The notes below the pieces were generated by a model. That model saw only the letters and a program-made list of their open reading frames with translations. It ran no database searches and was not told where the DNA came from. Below are positions 1 to 9,877 of a stretch of DNA of 64,000 nt, piece after piece (the stretch's first letter is position 1; the number at the start of each line of letters is the position of its first letter). The translations under genes were made by a program, and so were the position numbers. The stretch spans positions 253,711-317,710 of the forward strand of contig NW_005201912.1 in assembly GCF_000372725.1 (NCBI RefSeq), given 5' to 3'. The DNA is from Emiliania huxleyi CCMP1516. Lineage: Eukaryota; Haptophyta; Isochrysidales; Noelaerhabdaceae.

Positions 1-923
1 CGCGGCACACCGCCCACCGCCCTCTTGCCGCCTCCCTCGAGCCTCGTCGGGACCTCGCCTGCAGGTGGAGCAGCAGTTCAAGATGTGGGGCATCCAGCAC
101 CTCTCCGCCTTCTTCGTGCGCGCGGGCTACCGGCAGCTGGTCGACCTGATCCACCTGTCCAAGCAGGACATCATGGCCCTCGGCGTCACAAAGGACGCCG
201 AGGTGCGGCGCGCGGTGCAGCTCGTCGAGCGGCTCAAGCAGGAGCACCGCAAGGAGTCTCTCGAGATGGAGCAGCTGTGAACAGCGTCTCTTCACACCTG
301 CAGCTGTGAACAGGAGCACCGCAAGGAGTCTCTCGAGATGGAGCAGCTGTGAACAGCGTCTCTTCACACCTGCAGCTGTGAACAGGAGCACCGCAAGGAG
401 TCTCTCGAGATGGACGCGCTCTTCGTCGACCCCGACTCTGTCGACGTCAAGACGTGGCTCGAGAAGCGGTCGCTCGGCGAGTTTGCGAAGCTGGTGGCTG
501 TGAACGGCGTCTCTTCACACCTTTAGCTGTGAACAGGTCGCTCGGCGAGTTTGCAAAGCTGTATATCTCCCCATATCTCCCCACATCTCCCCATATCTCC
601 CCAGGTCGCTCGGCGAGTTTGCAAAGCTGTTCGAGCGGCACCGGGTCGACTTCGAGGTGCTCGGCGACCTCACCTACGAGGACCTCAAGGAGATGGGCCT
701 CAACGAGGTCGGGCCGCGCCGCCGCATCCACCGCCAGATCGTGCAGTGGCGCGACGACCGCGAGGCCAAGAAGGCGGACGCCATCCGGTCGCGGATGCAG
801 GTGCAAGAGAACAAGGCCTACCTCGAGAGCCAGCAGCAGAACGTCGACGACCGGCTGCAGCACCTCAAGGCGTCGCTCGGCGAGTCGGGGTACGTCACCG
901 GGTTGCGCCCGTCAAGCGGCTGA
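1..923 (+). CDS. SAM-domain protein, 3' part (5' end outside window)
   Basis: The coding path enters at an acceptor AG at 63-64 (exon from 65), runs through a 72-bp tandem repeat at 239-410, continues to 468, skips an intron at 469-604 and ends at the TGA at 921-923. The last exon gives a clear sterile alpha motif (VKTWLEKRSLGEFAKLFER, then DLTYEDLKEMGLNEVGPRRR). The first exon (WGIQHLSAFFVRAGYRQLVD, then SKQDIMALGVTKDAE) looks like a second, divergent SAM. A short charged, probably coiled tail follows (QVQENKAYLESQQQNVDDRL). SAM domains mediate protein-protein oligomerisation; the partner and the rest of the protein are unknown. Splicing across 239-410 is not certain: the repeat unit carries an in-frame TGA, so it must be removed, and the only frame-perfect removal uses AG|GAGCACC borders. 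The SAM call is firm; the full gene model is not. Confidence 0.7.
239..410 (+). repeat. 72-bp tandem repeat made of exon plus intron-like filler
   Basis: The block AGGAGCACCGCAAGGAGTCT starts at 239, 311 and 383, so the period is exactly 72 bp with about 2.4 copies. Each unit holds about 35 bp of coding sequence and a filler containing GCGTCTCTTCACACC and ending GTGAACAG. The filler resembles the one in the next intron of the same gene (around 492-536). It reads as an intron-like segment duplicated in place. Confidence 0.85.
469..604 (+). other. Double introner-like intron in the SAM gene
   Basis: The 25-bp exon segment beginning GTCGCTCGGCGAGTTTGC occurs three times, at 469, 537 and 605. 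Between copies 1 and 2 lies a CTCTTCACACC filler; between copies 2 and 3 lies an ATATCTCCCC array. Both intervals are exactly 68 bp and both end in CAG just before GTCGCT. Splicing 468 to 605 restores EKRSLGEFAKLFERHR with no change. Copy 1 therefore supplies the donor and copy 3 the exon. Confidence 0.85.
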
Positions 924-1782
924 GGAGCGCGGGCGAGGGGGCGGCGCAGCGCCGCGCTGTGCGTGCGAAGCACAGCGGGGGCCAGCCGTGGGGAGGCGGT
1001 GCCACCGCAGAGGAGGAGAGGGGCAGCCCCTGCCGCTTGCGTGTGGGTGGGCGCTGGGCGAGAGGGGCCCACTACGCACGGCGGGCGAGGTGAGAGTACC
1101 TAGCGGAAGCTGACTGACGAGGCGTAATCACGTGTCGACTGTCGTGTGTGTTCGTCTCTCTTTTTGGGGTGTGTGTGTGTGTTTCGGCGTGTCTGCGCCC
1201 GGCTGTGTGTGAATAGAGTCGCATCGTGGCTCGCCACACGGCTCTTAGCCTCTACGCGAGAAACAACACCATGTACTCTACACCCCGAGCCCAACCCCCG
1301 GCAGCCCCGCACCTCGCCGCGTCCGCACCGTCTCACAGACACCTTACGTTAGTCCCCTTACACACCGAGTCCACCACGCACCAGACTCCAGAGGAGTGTG
1401 TGCAGTGCAGTGCAGACGGGCCAGCCTGCCAAAAAGAATAAAGAAGCTGCTCGCCATTAGATTGCACGTGCGCGACTCAGCGAGCGACGGGGGGGGGAGG
1501 GAGCCGGTATCGACGAAAGGGACCGCTAGCAGGAGACGGTGCCCAGCCCTACAGGTAGTGAACGATCGTCTTACACACATCAACTGCACATGCACATGCG
1601 CGCACTTCCAGTAGCGGCGCAACACGACGCCGAGCAACCGACGTCGGCACATACAGCTATATCATACTGACTAACAGCTAACTACTCAAGTATTGATATT
1701 AAACACGGCCATGCTCATACACCATTTTGGACAGATCTTATGTGGCGAGCACAATCGTCGCGCTCTAACGTAGCAAGGGTGG
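924..1782. other. Intergenic stretch, no gene seen
   Basis: The stretch lies between the SAM gene stop and the convergent unknown gene. It contains a GT-rich piece near 1168-1185 and a G run near 1489-1498. No open frame here has domain-like composition. Confidence 0.5.
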
Positions 1783-2991
1783 CTAAAGTCCTCGCCGGGC
1801 GGCTCGAAGGGCATCTTCGTGTGCAGCACACGCGCCCGAGCCTGCCTCCGTGGTAGGGGGCGGGGGAGTTGGCTCTCGGCGGTGACGGCGCAGGGTGGCA
1901 TTGTGCTGCAGGCTGAGTTGCCACGCAATTGCGAAGTATTCAGTGTTGTCACGCACGATTGCCACGTGCACCTTCGGAGGGCCTTCCTCAAACGTGTTGA
2001 TGCTCCCTTGCACGCGTGCGAGCACGTCGCGCACGTCGAGGATGTCGTCCTCCACACAGGCATCAGGTTGGGCGTCGCTCGCCATCCAGGGGTGAGACGA
2101 AGACACGCTCTCGTCCACAACAGCTGTCTGCAGGTTAAGCATGTCCTCTTCTGACAGGCCCTGCGAGACGGAGTCGAGGTAGAGCATGCGGCCCACCTGA
2201 TCCAGAAGCGTCGGGTGGAGCAGTCGCGCCTTGACATCTGCCAGGCTGAGGGCGAACGGCTCAGCAGCAGAAGCCAGTAGGCGGGCCGCAGCAGCGGCAG
2301 TGAGTGCACTCCCGTTGGCGCTCGCGGTCGGCTGCATGTCCAAGTGCGCCGCGAAGAGGGTGCGCATCTCGTTGCCTCCCAGCGCGCTCGCAACCTCTTT
2401 TGCAGCCGGGCAGCCGTGCAGGTCGATGAGAACCGAGCGCCCTGTGTAGCCATCGAGGCCGGTTTGTAGCACCTGGCCCGTGGGCAGCACACCGGTGCGG
2501 ATCGAATGCACGCACTCCGCATATGTCAGTGGGTTGGTCACTGACGGCGCCGGCCCGTCGTTGTGTGCCGTGAGAGCCTGCTCAATCGCCATGTCGTCCT
2601 CGGGGCCATATTCCGGACCGTAGAGCAGCTTATTCATCCAATCCATGCGCGCCGCCTTGGAACGATCGCGGCGGATGCAGAACCAGATGTTCTGGCAGAC
2701 AGGCGACGGCTTCTGCGTGGTTCCTGACACGAACATGGAGTGCGGCTTCCAGAACCCTTGGGAGGTGGCGAGGGAGGCGAGCTTGGCGACGGAGAGGTTC
2801 AGAGGTGTGAAGCCTTGATCGTGGTCGAAGTACTCCATCTCGGGCAGCAGGTTCGCGCGCGTCAGCAGGGGCACCTTCCGCTTCTCGCCTGGTCCGGCGT
2901 GCGCCTTTTCGCTAGCTTCCCCACCCTCGTTTTCGTGCGCCGTCGAGCGGTAGTGCTTGAAGGCGGCTTTGAGGTAGTCCGGCGTGAGCAT
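1783..2991 (-). CDS. Unknown protein, about 402 aa
   Basis: A single open frame with an ATG at 2989-2991 and a stop at 1783. I do not recognise the family. Composition is that of a real soluble protein (balanced charges, Trp, Cys and Met throughout), with segments such as VCQNIWFCIRRDRSKAARMD and GYTGRSVLIDLHGCPAAKEV. The last 40 residues turn basic and proline-rich (RRHRREPTPPPPTTEAGSG), which may be read-through of a final intron. Sequence just upstream (3000-3030, minus sense) ends in GCCAG directly before the ATG, so an earlier exon is possible. No signal peptide or membrane segment is seen. Confidence 0.5.
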   Translation of the reverse strand: MLTPDYLKAAFKHYRSTAHENEGGEASEKAHAGPGEKRKVPLLTRANLLPEMEYFDHDQGFTPLNLSVAKLASLATSQGFWKPHSMFVSGTTQKPSPVCQNIWFCIRRDRSKAARMDWMNKLLYGPEYGPEDDMAIEQALTAHNDGPAPSVTNPLTYAECVHSIRTGVLPTGQVLQTGLDGYTGRSVLIDLHGCPAAKEVASALGGNEMRTLFAAHLDMQPTASANGSALTAAAAARLLASAAEPFALSLADVKARLLHPTLLDQVGRMLYLDSVSQGLSEEDMLNLQTAVVDESVSSSHPWMASDAQPDACVEDDILDVRDVLARVQGSINTFEEGPPKVHVAIVRDNTEYFAIAWQLSLQHNATLRRHRREPTPPPPTTEAGSGACAAHEDALRAARRGL

Positions 2992-3385
2992 CTGGCCGAC
3001 CCGCGTGTGGTGACCAACAACAAAAGTTTCGACATGCCTTACTAGATCATTCAGTTGAGTACAAGGATTAGCCCCACCGACGGCCGCTGATCTGCCGCAT
3101 GTTGTTAGTAGCTGAGGACTTGTTGAGTAGCGCGTCTCTGAAGATGTTCATATTGGAACAGTGTGCATACTTCCGTGTCAGTAGATGTGCGTGGTGACTC
3201 GGTTTCCTTGACAAACATTCTTCACTGAAAAGTGTTTTTCTTTCAAAGCCAGTGCGCGCGAGTCCCGTGCCCCGTGTCGTGCAGAACGCCAATGCTCAAA
3301 TTCTTATTCGACGCGAGACGCGGCGCCGGCGCCGACTCGATCGCTCGCGTTTGGTGACCTGCTTTGCCAAACGCACCATCTTTGA

Positions 3386-3439
3386 CAATCACGACGGCAG
3401 CTGTTGTGTCTCAGAGATTGACAGCTGCCGTCGTGGTTG
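3386..3439. repeat. Inverted repeat, 19-bp arms, 16-bp loop
   Basis: Left arm 3386-3404 (core CACGACGGCAGCTGT) and right arm 3421-3439 (ACAGCTGCCGTCGTG) pair with one mismatch. No U-run follows, so it is not terminator-like. It may be the end of a small DNA element or a cruciform. Confidence 0.75.
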
Positions 3440-3852
3440 CACTCGCTCGTAGCCCACCTGGCTCGCAGCCGGTCCGCTCGACGCGAATCGCCACGAACGT
3501 CGACTTCGAGGTGCTGCCTAGAGCTATGCGCTGTAGTTGCAGCGCCGCGCGTACCTCTCAGCACCGCGCCAAAGCAGCACACCATCCTCCGCTGGTAGCG
3601 TGCGCGTGGATTGCACAGGCGCACAGCTCTCTCTCAGCCATCGCGAAACGGCTGTGCTTTGACGTTTGAGGTCAGCAAAACGCCACCGAGCGCGGTGCCG
3701 AGCCGTGCTGCTGCTGCCCGCTAGCAGACAGTGCATCAGCGGGGCTGTGGCCTCATTTTGCCAGATTTTAGCGATAGTGCTTGCATATAGTATATGCGAG
3801 CACCTATCTCGCTACCGTTGCGGATTGAGGTCCCGCGCACCTGTTTTTCGGA

Positions 3853-3876
3853 ACCACCACAGCTAGCTGTGGTGGT
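3853..3876. repeat. Perfect 24-bp palindrome
   Basis: ACCACCACAGCT is followed directly by its reverse complement, centred between 3864 and 3865. It lies about 410 bp from the inverted repeat at 3386-3439, and both contain an ACAGCT core. The region between holds no credible gene. Confidence 0.8.
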
Positions 3877-5214
3877 GGGAGTGGTAGAGGATGCGATAGA
3901 GGATTAGAAGTGTGATGTTACAATGATTGACACATGAATATCAAACATACTAGCAAGCTAACAAGGAAAAAAAAACTGTTCAGTTTTCAAAGGCAGCTAG
4001 CGACTGTGATAAGCCGACTAAGCATGATATATTGAAAATCATTGCAATGAAACATGGTACATGCGATGCTTGATCTTCTTCTTTATACTTTCGTTCAATT
4101 TACTTTAGTTCAGGTTCTCTATTAGCGCGCCTACCGCCCTGGGTGGTGGTGGGCAATTCAGGAAATGATGTCATAATGGTTGGGTAGTAGGGCTAGAGGG
4201 TCGCTCTACACTTAGCCTCTGCAGCGAGCGAGCGCTCAACTTAGCTCCCGCACGGAGCCGGGCTCAGACTTAGACGCTGGAAGGCCGGGGGCCATGAACT
4301 TAGACGACACGAGGCCAACTCCGGGTAAAACCCGGGTATACCTGCAAAAGTCCAGGTTTACCCGAAAAATACCTGGACGCGGTCCCGACTAGCGTATGCC
4401 GCGCACGACGCCATATCGCCGTCTCCCAGGGCCAGTGCGCTACTTGCGGCGCGCAACGCCTGCTCAAGTACGCGCACCCGTACCATGTGCTGCCGCTATG
4501 CGTGCCTTAAGGCGGCTGCGGCGAAGCGGCGGGCGCGGCATGCCGATGGCAGTGCGGACGATGCGGTTGCGATGTGTTCTGCTTCAAGATCGTGGCGGTG
4601 CTTGGCATGCACTTCTGCGATCCCAATCAGCTCATCGCAACGAAGCAGCGCAACAAGCTGGCTGCTGCCAACAAGGCCCTATGCTACCTCACGCGCGGAT
4701 CGTTCAAAGAGGACCAGCATACACAGGCTTCTCTGACATGCGTTTGTTTGAGCTTGAGGCTATTTGTGAGAACTATTTGGCTAGATGTCGCCGAAGTGCG
4801 CTCAAGAAGCAGCAACGAGAATCGGAAGAGGAGGATGCTGAGGCGGCGATTGCTGAGCATGAGGAGGATCGATCGCCCGCCGCGCAGGCGAAGAAAATTT
4901 GGGCGCGAGCGCCGTATATCGCGTGCCATGGCCGACTTAGCCGGTGTAAGAGGCTCCCGCTGATCTTAGACCGCGTAAGCACTCCAGCGTGGCTAGCCAC
5001 ACTTAGACCCGTTAAGCCGCGAGGCTCAGAACTTAGACTACTACTGTCATGGGGGAGTGGCGGCACCTCACTCAGCTTTTGGTCGCCAGTTCGAATCTGC
5101 TCAGAGGAGTCGTCAGGAGAGGGTAGCAGAGAGGGTAGCAGAGAGGGTAGCAGAGAGGGTAGCAGAGAGGGTAGCAGAGAGGGTAGCAGAGAGGGTAGCA
5201 GAGCGGACGAGCAC
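3877..5214. other. Region before the DTW gene with lower GC and scattered repeats
   Basis: The stretch 3900-4130 is visibly more AT-rich than the rest of the window. The motif ACTTAGAC and close variants recur at about 4206-4310 and 4966-5045, bracketing a Cys-rich open frame at about 4440-4740 that reads like a decayed zinc-binding segment. A small inverted repeat (GTCCAGGT/ACCTGGAC) sits at about 4350-4377. Open frames run into the DTW gene from here, but I place the true start at 5215. Confidence 0.4.
5116..5203 (+). repeat. 12-bp tandem repeat (GAGGGTAGCAGA), about seven copies
   Basis: If translated in the downstream frame it would encode repeated Glu-Gly-Ser-Arg. It ends just before the preferred ATG at 5215, so it is probably 5' leader rather than protein. 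Confidence 0.8.
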
Positions 5215-6246
5215 ATGGCTGAGTTGCTTGCACCCGAGCCGTCGGCGGAGGCGGCGGGTGGACAGCTGTTCCGCGTCGGCGATATATCCTCTGCGGCTGC
5301 GATCGCCAAGGCGCGGCGGTCCGACTTCCGAGAGGTTTTTGATGAGCGTGACAGGGAGGGTGATGCGCGCCTTGCGAAGCTGAAGCTGGCGCCCCTCGGC
5401 CAAGAGAGTCCTGGCAGGGAGCGATGCTCGGGCTGTGGCGTGATGCGCTCGGCCTTCTGCTCTGAGTGTCTTGCCATGCTGCCCGGGCAGGCCCGGCCGG
5501 AGATAGCGAAGTTGCCTTTCCGCTTCGTGATCATCACACACCCAAAGGAGCCGCGCAGCCGGAGCACGGGTGTGCACGCGGCGGTGCTGGCGGCCGGCTG
5601 CGTCACACTGAGGACGTTCGACAAGGGCGACGAGGCCTGCCTGCCACCGGAGCTCTTCCCAGCGGGAAGAACCTTCCTGCTGTTCCCGTCCGATGACGCT
5701 CTGACAGTGCCGCAGCTTGCGGCGAAGAGGGAACCGGCGGGGACAAAGGCACCGGCGAAGGCGCGGGTGCAGGAGGGCGATGGTGCAGATGAGGATGGAA
5801 ACGCTGGCCGCCTCGTCGTGGTGGTGATTGACTCAACGTGGAGCCAGGCCAGGCAAATCATGGGCCACCCTTGCCTCCAAGCGTTGCCCAGGGTTGCAGT
5901 TGCGAGCCACCGGACGGCATTCTGGCGGAGACAGCATCTAGGGGAGAACTACCTGGCCACTGTGGAGGCTGTCTACTACGTCTGCACCGAGTCCCACGGC
6001 GACGCCTACGATGGCCGCTATGACAACCTCCTCTTCTTCTTTGTCAAGTTCCGCAGCTTGGTACGGCAGCGGATCGGCACTATCCCGTGCCCCACTGAGG
6101 CCAAAGGCAAGGTGTGCACCAAGCTCCAGTGCCAGCACTCGCACTCGCTCTCGCTTGGCGCTGATGATCACGGTCGCAAGCAGCCGGTGCTGCTGGAGAG
6201 CTCTGAGGGGCCGACAGAGACGCTGCCAGTCTCAGGAGCCGAGTGA
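5215..6246 (+). CDS. DTW-domain protein, probable tRNA-uridine aminocarboxypropyltransferase
   Basis: The DTW family (bacterial TapT, human DTWD1/2) transfers the aminocarboxypropyl group of S-adenosylmethionine to uridine in tRNA. The protein shows the family order: a Cys cluster CSGCGVMRSAFCSECLAML (about residues 71-89), an early IITHPKEPRSRSTGVHAAVL block, the signature IDSTWSQARQIM (DTW as DSTW) and LGENYLATVEAVYYV near the end. A C-terminal Cys/His set (CPTEAKGKVCTKLQCQHSH) resembles a CCCH zinc finger and could bind RNA; that is unusual for the family. I chose the ATG at 5215 because it lies just upstream of conserved sequence and after the EGSR repeat; the frame is open further upstream, so a longer product cannot be excluded. 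Length is about 343 aa with no introns seen. Confidence 0.8.
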   Translation: MAELLAPEPSAEAAGGQLFRVGDISSAAAIAKARRSDFREVFDERDREGDARLAKLKLAPLGQESPGRERCSGCGVMRSAFCSECLAMLPGQARPEIAKLPFRFVIITHPKEPRSRSTGVHAAVLAAGCVTLRTFDKGDEACLPPELFPAGRTFLLFPSDDALTVPQLAAKREPAGTKAPAKARVQEGDGADEDGNAGRLVVVVIDSTWSQARQIMGHPCLQALPRVAVASHRTAFWRRQHLGENYLATVEAVYYVCTESHGDAYDGRYDNLLFFFVKFRSLVRQRIGTIPCPTEAKGKVCTKLQCQHSHSLSLGADDHGRKQPVLLESSEGPTETLPVSGAE

Positions 6247-6827
6247 GCCATTCGCTGCCCCATAGAGCAGGTCATAAGTCATATATTAGGCGAGATATTA
6301 GGTGTGTGCGGTGACTGGATCCACTGCTGTATTGTGTTAATTTGTGTTATGTGTGTGTTATATTTGTGTAAACATACAGCGCGCAGCACGGTGTGACTCC
6401 TCCCCGGGTCAGTGGTGTCCGGAAACTACCGTACGTGAAACACGCATTGCGGCACTGTGGTATCGGGCGAAAAAAAATTCACGACGAGGTCCCCCGAGAC
6501 GACAGGTCCGACCGCGACGAGGTGTCCAATCAGAGCCTAAGTAGGTAGGGAAAATCCCGGTCATCAGTATCATTAAATGGACTTGGAAACGACCTCGGAG
6601 GCATGCTCGGACGATCAGCGTACAACCGTACAACGCGTGGACTTGCGCCTTGTATTTTGCGGCTAACTTCTATTGTTAGGCCCCCCCCGCGGCCCCGCTT
6701 GCCCCCCTCGCGCAGCCTCGCGGCCTCTTCCCATGTACTCGAGTACTCGTTCTGCATGTCGCGCACCAGAACGACGGGAGGTACTGTACCGATGGCAACT
6801 AGGATGAGGATGTGTCTTGTTCGGGCC

Positions 6828-6830
<3 letters not shown>

Positions 6831-6917
<87 letters not shown>
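6831..6917. repeat. (GT)n microsatellite, about 87 bp
   Basis: An uninterrupted GT run between the DTW gene and the 3' end of the SET gene. The open frames it creates (His-Thr or Val-Cys runs) are artefacts. Confidence 0.95.
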
Positions 6918-6918
<1 letters not shown>

Positions 6919-7144
6919 CGCGCGGCTCCTGGGAGACCACAGGGGGGTCGGGGAGAGCGACGCGTGCATAAAGCCGTATACGGCTTTACTTGAAGACGGC
7001 CGCAGACGTGTCAAGGCGGCGGTTTTGCAGGAATGCACCCAGCTCAAAGCTCAATGCACAATGGCAATGGAATGTCGAGCCATACATACCTTTCGCATGA
7101 ACGGCACATGGCGCTTTCCCACGTCCCAAGCGCCGTTCCAACCG

Positions 7145-7825
7145 CTACATATTGCACCTCTCTGCGGCAAAGTATGCCGCATCAAACCGGAAGCGCTCGA
7201 GCTCACAGAGGTGCGGAAGCAATGTCTCCAGCCTGGCCAGCGCCTCGTGCTGCTGCGCCACGATGCTTGGATCCACGACGGGCCCGCGTGGCTTTGCATT
7301 TTGCGCCGACAGTGCGGCGTTCTCGAGCATCCGCCATGTGTCCACCTCGCTCTCGGCGAGAGTTCCCGAGCACCGCGCGCATTCGCATGTGAAGCCCCAG
7401 CGAGAGTGTAGCTCCGACTGGCGCATCTCACGTGCAGCGAAGAGGACGGTGGCGCTGTAGCACAGCACGATCTCCTCCTCTGCTGCCACGTCGCATGCCA
7501 CGATTACGTGGGCAAATTCCTCATTGTCGCACAGACGGATCGACGCGTTCGGCACACACGAGTGGTTAATGAGTGAAATGCGCCGGAAGAGGAGGCAACC
7601 CGCTGGATGCACAAAGTGGTTCTGTGCGATCTGCGACGCGGCCTCGCTACCACAGAGGCCTTCAAGGGCATCGGACGAGCTGGCGAGGTGAGCCAGTTCC
7701 ATACAGCTCGACGCTTGAAGGGGAGCTTCGCTCATGACGCATGTGCCTGCTGTCATTTGTCGAGCTGCGAAAACGCCACGGCCCGCGTTCGCCGTTTGCC
7801 GCACGATGTACGTGCAGTCGCTCAT
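7145..7825 (-). CDS. SET-domain protein (SMYD-like)
   Basis: Protein-lysine methyltransferase fold of about 226 aa with no introns seen. An N-terminal half-SET reads TANAGRGVFAARQMTAGTCV; the core motif is ISLINHSCVPNASIRLC (the NHSCxPN signature that binds SAM and forms the pseudoknot), followed by EEEIVLCYSATV and the post-SET-like Cys set RWGFTCECARCSG. No MYND finger is visible between the SET halves, so it is a compact SMYD-like or SET-only protein. Start is the ATG at 7823-7825, close to the first SET strand. The substrate cannot be deduced. Confidence 0.85.
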   Translation of the reverse strand: MSDCTYIVRQTANAGRGVFAARQMTAGTCVMSEAPLQASSCMELAHLASSSDALEGLCGSEAASQIAQNHFVHPAGCLLFRRISLINHSCVPNASIRLCDNEEFAHVIVACDVAAEEEIVLCYSATVLFAAREMRQSELHSRWGFTCECARCSGTLAESEVDTWRMLENAALSAQNAKPRGPVVDPSIVAQQHEALARLETLLPHLCELERFRFDAAYFAAERCNM

Positions 7826-7996
7826 TTCACAACCCCGTCCTCACGATTGTCGGCCGCGCTGTCGCGAACTGCGGCTCTGCAGGCCAAAAGGCCCCTCCCT
7901 CACGATATCGCCGCTGTGCTTGCACTAGCGCATCGCTGGACTCGCTACGGCAGGCGCATTGCTCATCGGTACGAAGGCACACCCAAGTCAGGCGGC

Positions 7997-8175
7997 TTGC
8001 TGATGATTTGCTGATTGATGACTTGCTGATGACTTGCTGATTATTTGCTGTTGCCTTGCTGATGACTTGCTGATGACTTGTGGATGATTTGCTGATGCCT
8101 TGCTGATGACTTGCTGATGACTCGGTGGTGGTGTACTCATGACTTTCTCGTGGCTTGCTTGTGGCTCTGCGCATA
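7997..8175. repeat. Minisatellite, 11-bp units (TTGCTGATGAC-like)
   Basis: About fifteen degenerate units upstream of the SET gene on the far side of its start. Open frames through it are low-complexity Ser/Gln repeats and are not counted as genes. Confidence 0.85.
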
Positions 8176-8542
8176 GTCCGCTGATGGTTAGCCCGTCGTT
8201 TGCTCACAGCATCCTGATTGCTGAGTGCATCGCGGCTCCCTGATTGCTGATTACATCACGCAGGGGCGTTTCCTCGATAACCCGAATTATCTCCCGCGCT
8301 TTTTCACACCGCCGAACTTCGAGGCCGGGCGGTTTACACGTTAGACAGTCGTGTGTGTACGTGACGGGTGGTGTCGTAGTGTCCGTGTCCACTAGCTCCG
8401 AGTAGAGGGGGCGTTCTGCAGTTAAGGGGAAACCCGGTACACGGAGCCCTCTCGGAGACCCGTGTTTACTTTACAGCCCTTGCCCTGCGAATGCGCACCC
8501 CCCCTAGCTAGGGGTCAGGGCTCTCTAGCCCGTAGCCCGATG

Positions 8543-8628
8543 CCGATCATCCGGCTCGCTGGGTGCGCTTCTCAGCTCCCCGGCCCTGGATGTGAGGTTA
8601 ATGACTGCACTCCAAGTGCTCCAAGTGC
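8543..8628 (+). repeat. Dispersed 86-bp repeat, copy 1
   Basis: It matches 29405-29490 at about 82 of 86 positions, and its last 40 bp match 63820-63861. The repeat ends with ACTCCAAGTGCTCCAAGTGC. All three copies are in the + orientation and lie near gene 5' ends, so it could be a mobile remnant or a shared promoter/leader element. Confidence 0.85.
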
Positions 8629-9003
8629 CGCCACCACACAGGGATTTTAAGGAGAGGAGTGTGATGCGCTAGCCGTCGCCCACCCTGGGGAGTCTGCCTC
8701 TTCGTATCTCTTTTCGCAGTCTCTCGCCGCTTCTCGCTGCAACCTTCATGCCACCTCGCGGCCGTCCCACTCTCGTCGCTCTCTCCCTTGTCACTTCCTT
8801 CCTCCTCTGCCGCGTCGTTCTCTTCTGCCTCGTCCTGCGGCGCCGCCGCCTGCCGGTCCCTTGTTCTCGCGGCTTCTTTCGCCTTTCGGCGCAACTCCGT
8901 CCTCCTCGCGGCGTATCCTGGCCCCTCGAGTCTATCGAGCTCCCCTCGCGCAAGGACCACAGTCAAAGGGGGAAGAAAAACGTAAAAATTCTCTTCCGAC
9001 GGA

Positions 9004-9646
9004 ATGGCAGCTTCGCCTTGCGGCGATCCGTGGAGTCTCCACTCCCTCTCCGTCCTCACCGAGTCCGTTCGCTGCCAGCTGCTCGCGCTCGAGGAGGCTG
9101 CCTTCCCGCCCTGCGAGCGACTCGGCACCGCCGGCCTCGCGGCGTTCGTGCTGCAGCGCACCAATGGGATGGTCGTCGCGGAGGCGCCGTCGCGCCGCGC
9201 CGTCCTAGGATTTTGCCTCTACTCGCGCGCCGCCTCGAGCGCCCTCATCACAAAGGTGGCGGTCGGCGCCGCTTCGCGGGGCAGAGGCGTCGGCTCGGCG
9301 CTGGTGGCTCGCGCGCTGCAGGAGATCGTGACGTCGAGCCGGCGGCCGCCGGGCGAGGTGCTCCTACACGTGGACCCTGAGCGCAAGGGCGCGCTGCGTA
9401 TGTACGAACGGCGCGTTCAGTGCGGTGCCGCGCTGGCGGCGGCGGCGGCGCGCTCCGACCAATCGTGTTGCGCAAAATAGGTTCGGGTTCGAGGCGGCAG
9501 AGCGGCTGCCGGGGTACTACCCGGACGAGCACCCGCCCTACCGCGGCCGCGACGCCCTGCTGATGCGTCTCGACACCGCGACGCTGTCGCGCGCCTCACC
9601 ACCCCGCGGCCGCAGCGCGAGTGGCTCTGCTGCTGGGGGCGGATGA
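9004..9646 (+). CDS. GNAT-family N-acetyltransferase
   Basis: Two exons, 9004-9410 and 9481-9646, giving about 190 aa. The acetyl-CoA-binding motif is VGAASRGRGVGSALVARAL (R/Q-x-x-G-x-G/A type). It is preceded by the beta4 strand SALITKVAV and followed by LLHVDPERKGALRMYERF. Splicing the 70-bp intron (GCGCGT...AAATAG, a GC-AG pair) joins MYER to FGFEAAERLPGYY, the standard end of a RimI/NAA-like domain; without it the frame ends in an alanine-rich dead end. The C-terminus is Ser/Gly-rich. Small GNATs of this layout acetylate protein N-termini or small amines; the substrate is not decidable here. Confidence 0.85.
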
Positions 9647-9877
9647 TCCGACCTCCGCGGCGGGGCTGTGCGTGCGTGTGTGCGTGTGTGCGCGATCGGC
9701 CCTCGCTCCCGCGCGTGGGTAGGTGGTCGACCCACGGGGAGGGGAGATGGGGTTGGTGGCGATGGAGAGGTGATGGTGGAGGGTCAACTCTTTGGCTGGG
9801 CGAGGAAGTGTGGTGACTGTGAACGTTGGTTGTAAATTTATCCGTTGTGCACTCAAAGTACAAAGAGCCGTCTGAGC

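Noticed and set aside
5040-5112. tRNA-like T-loop (GTTCGAATC) before the DTW gene
   Set aside because: The bases around the loop do not form a five-pair T stem, and no matching acceptor, D and anticodon arms can be drawn.
6799-7047. His-Thr and Val-Cys repeat proteins
   Set aside because: Translation of the (GT)n microsatellite.
8598-9164. Minus-strand frame with balanced acidic/basic composition (ELDRLEGPGYAARRTELRRK)
   Set aside because: It overlaps the start of the GNAT gene and its promoter, has no family and no supporting splice or start context. It could be a small antisense gene but is not supported enough to list.
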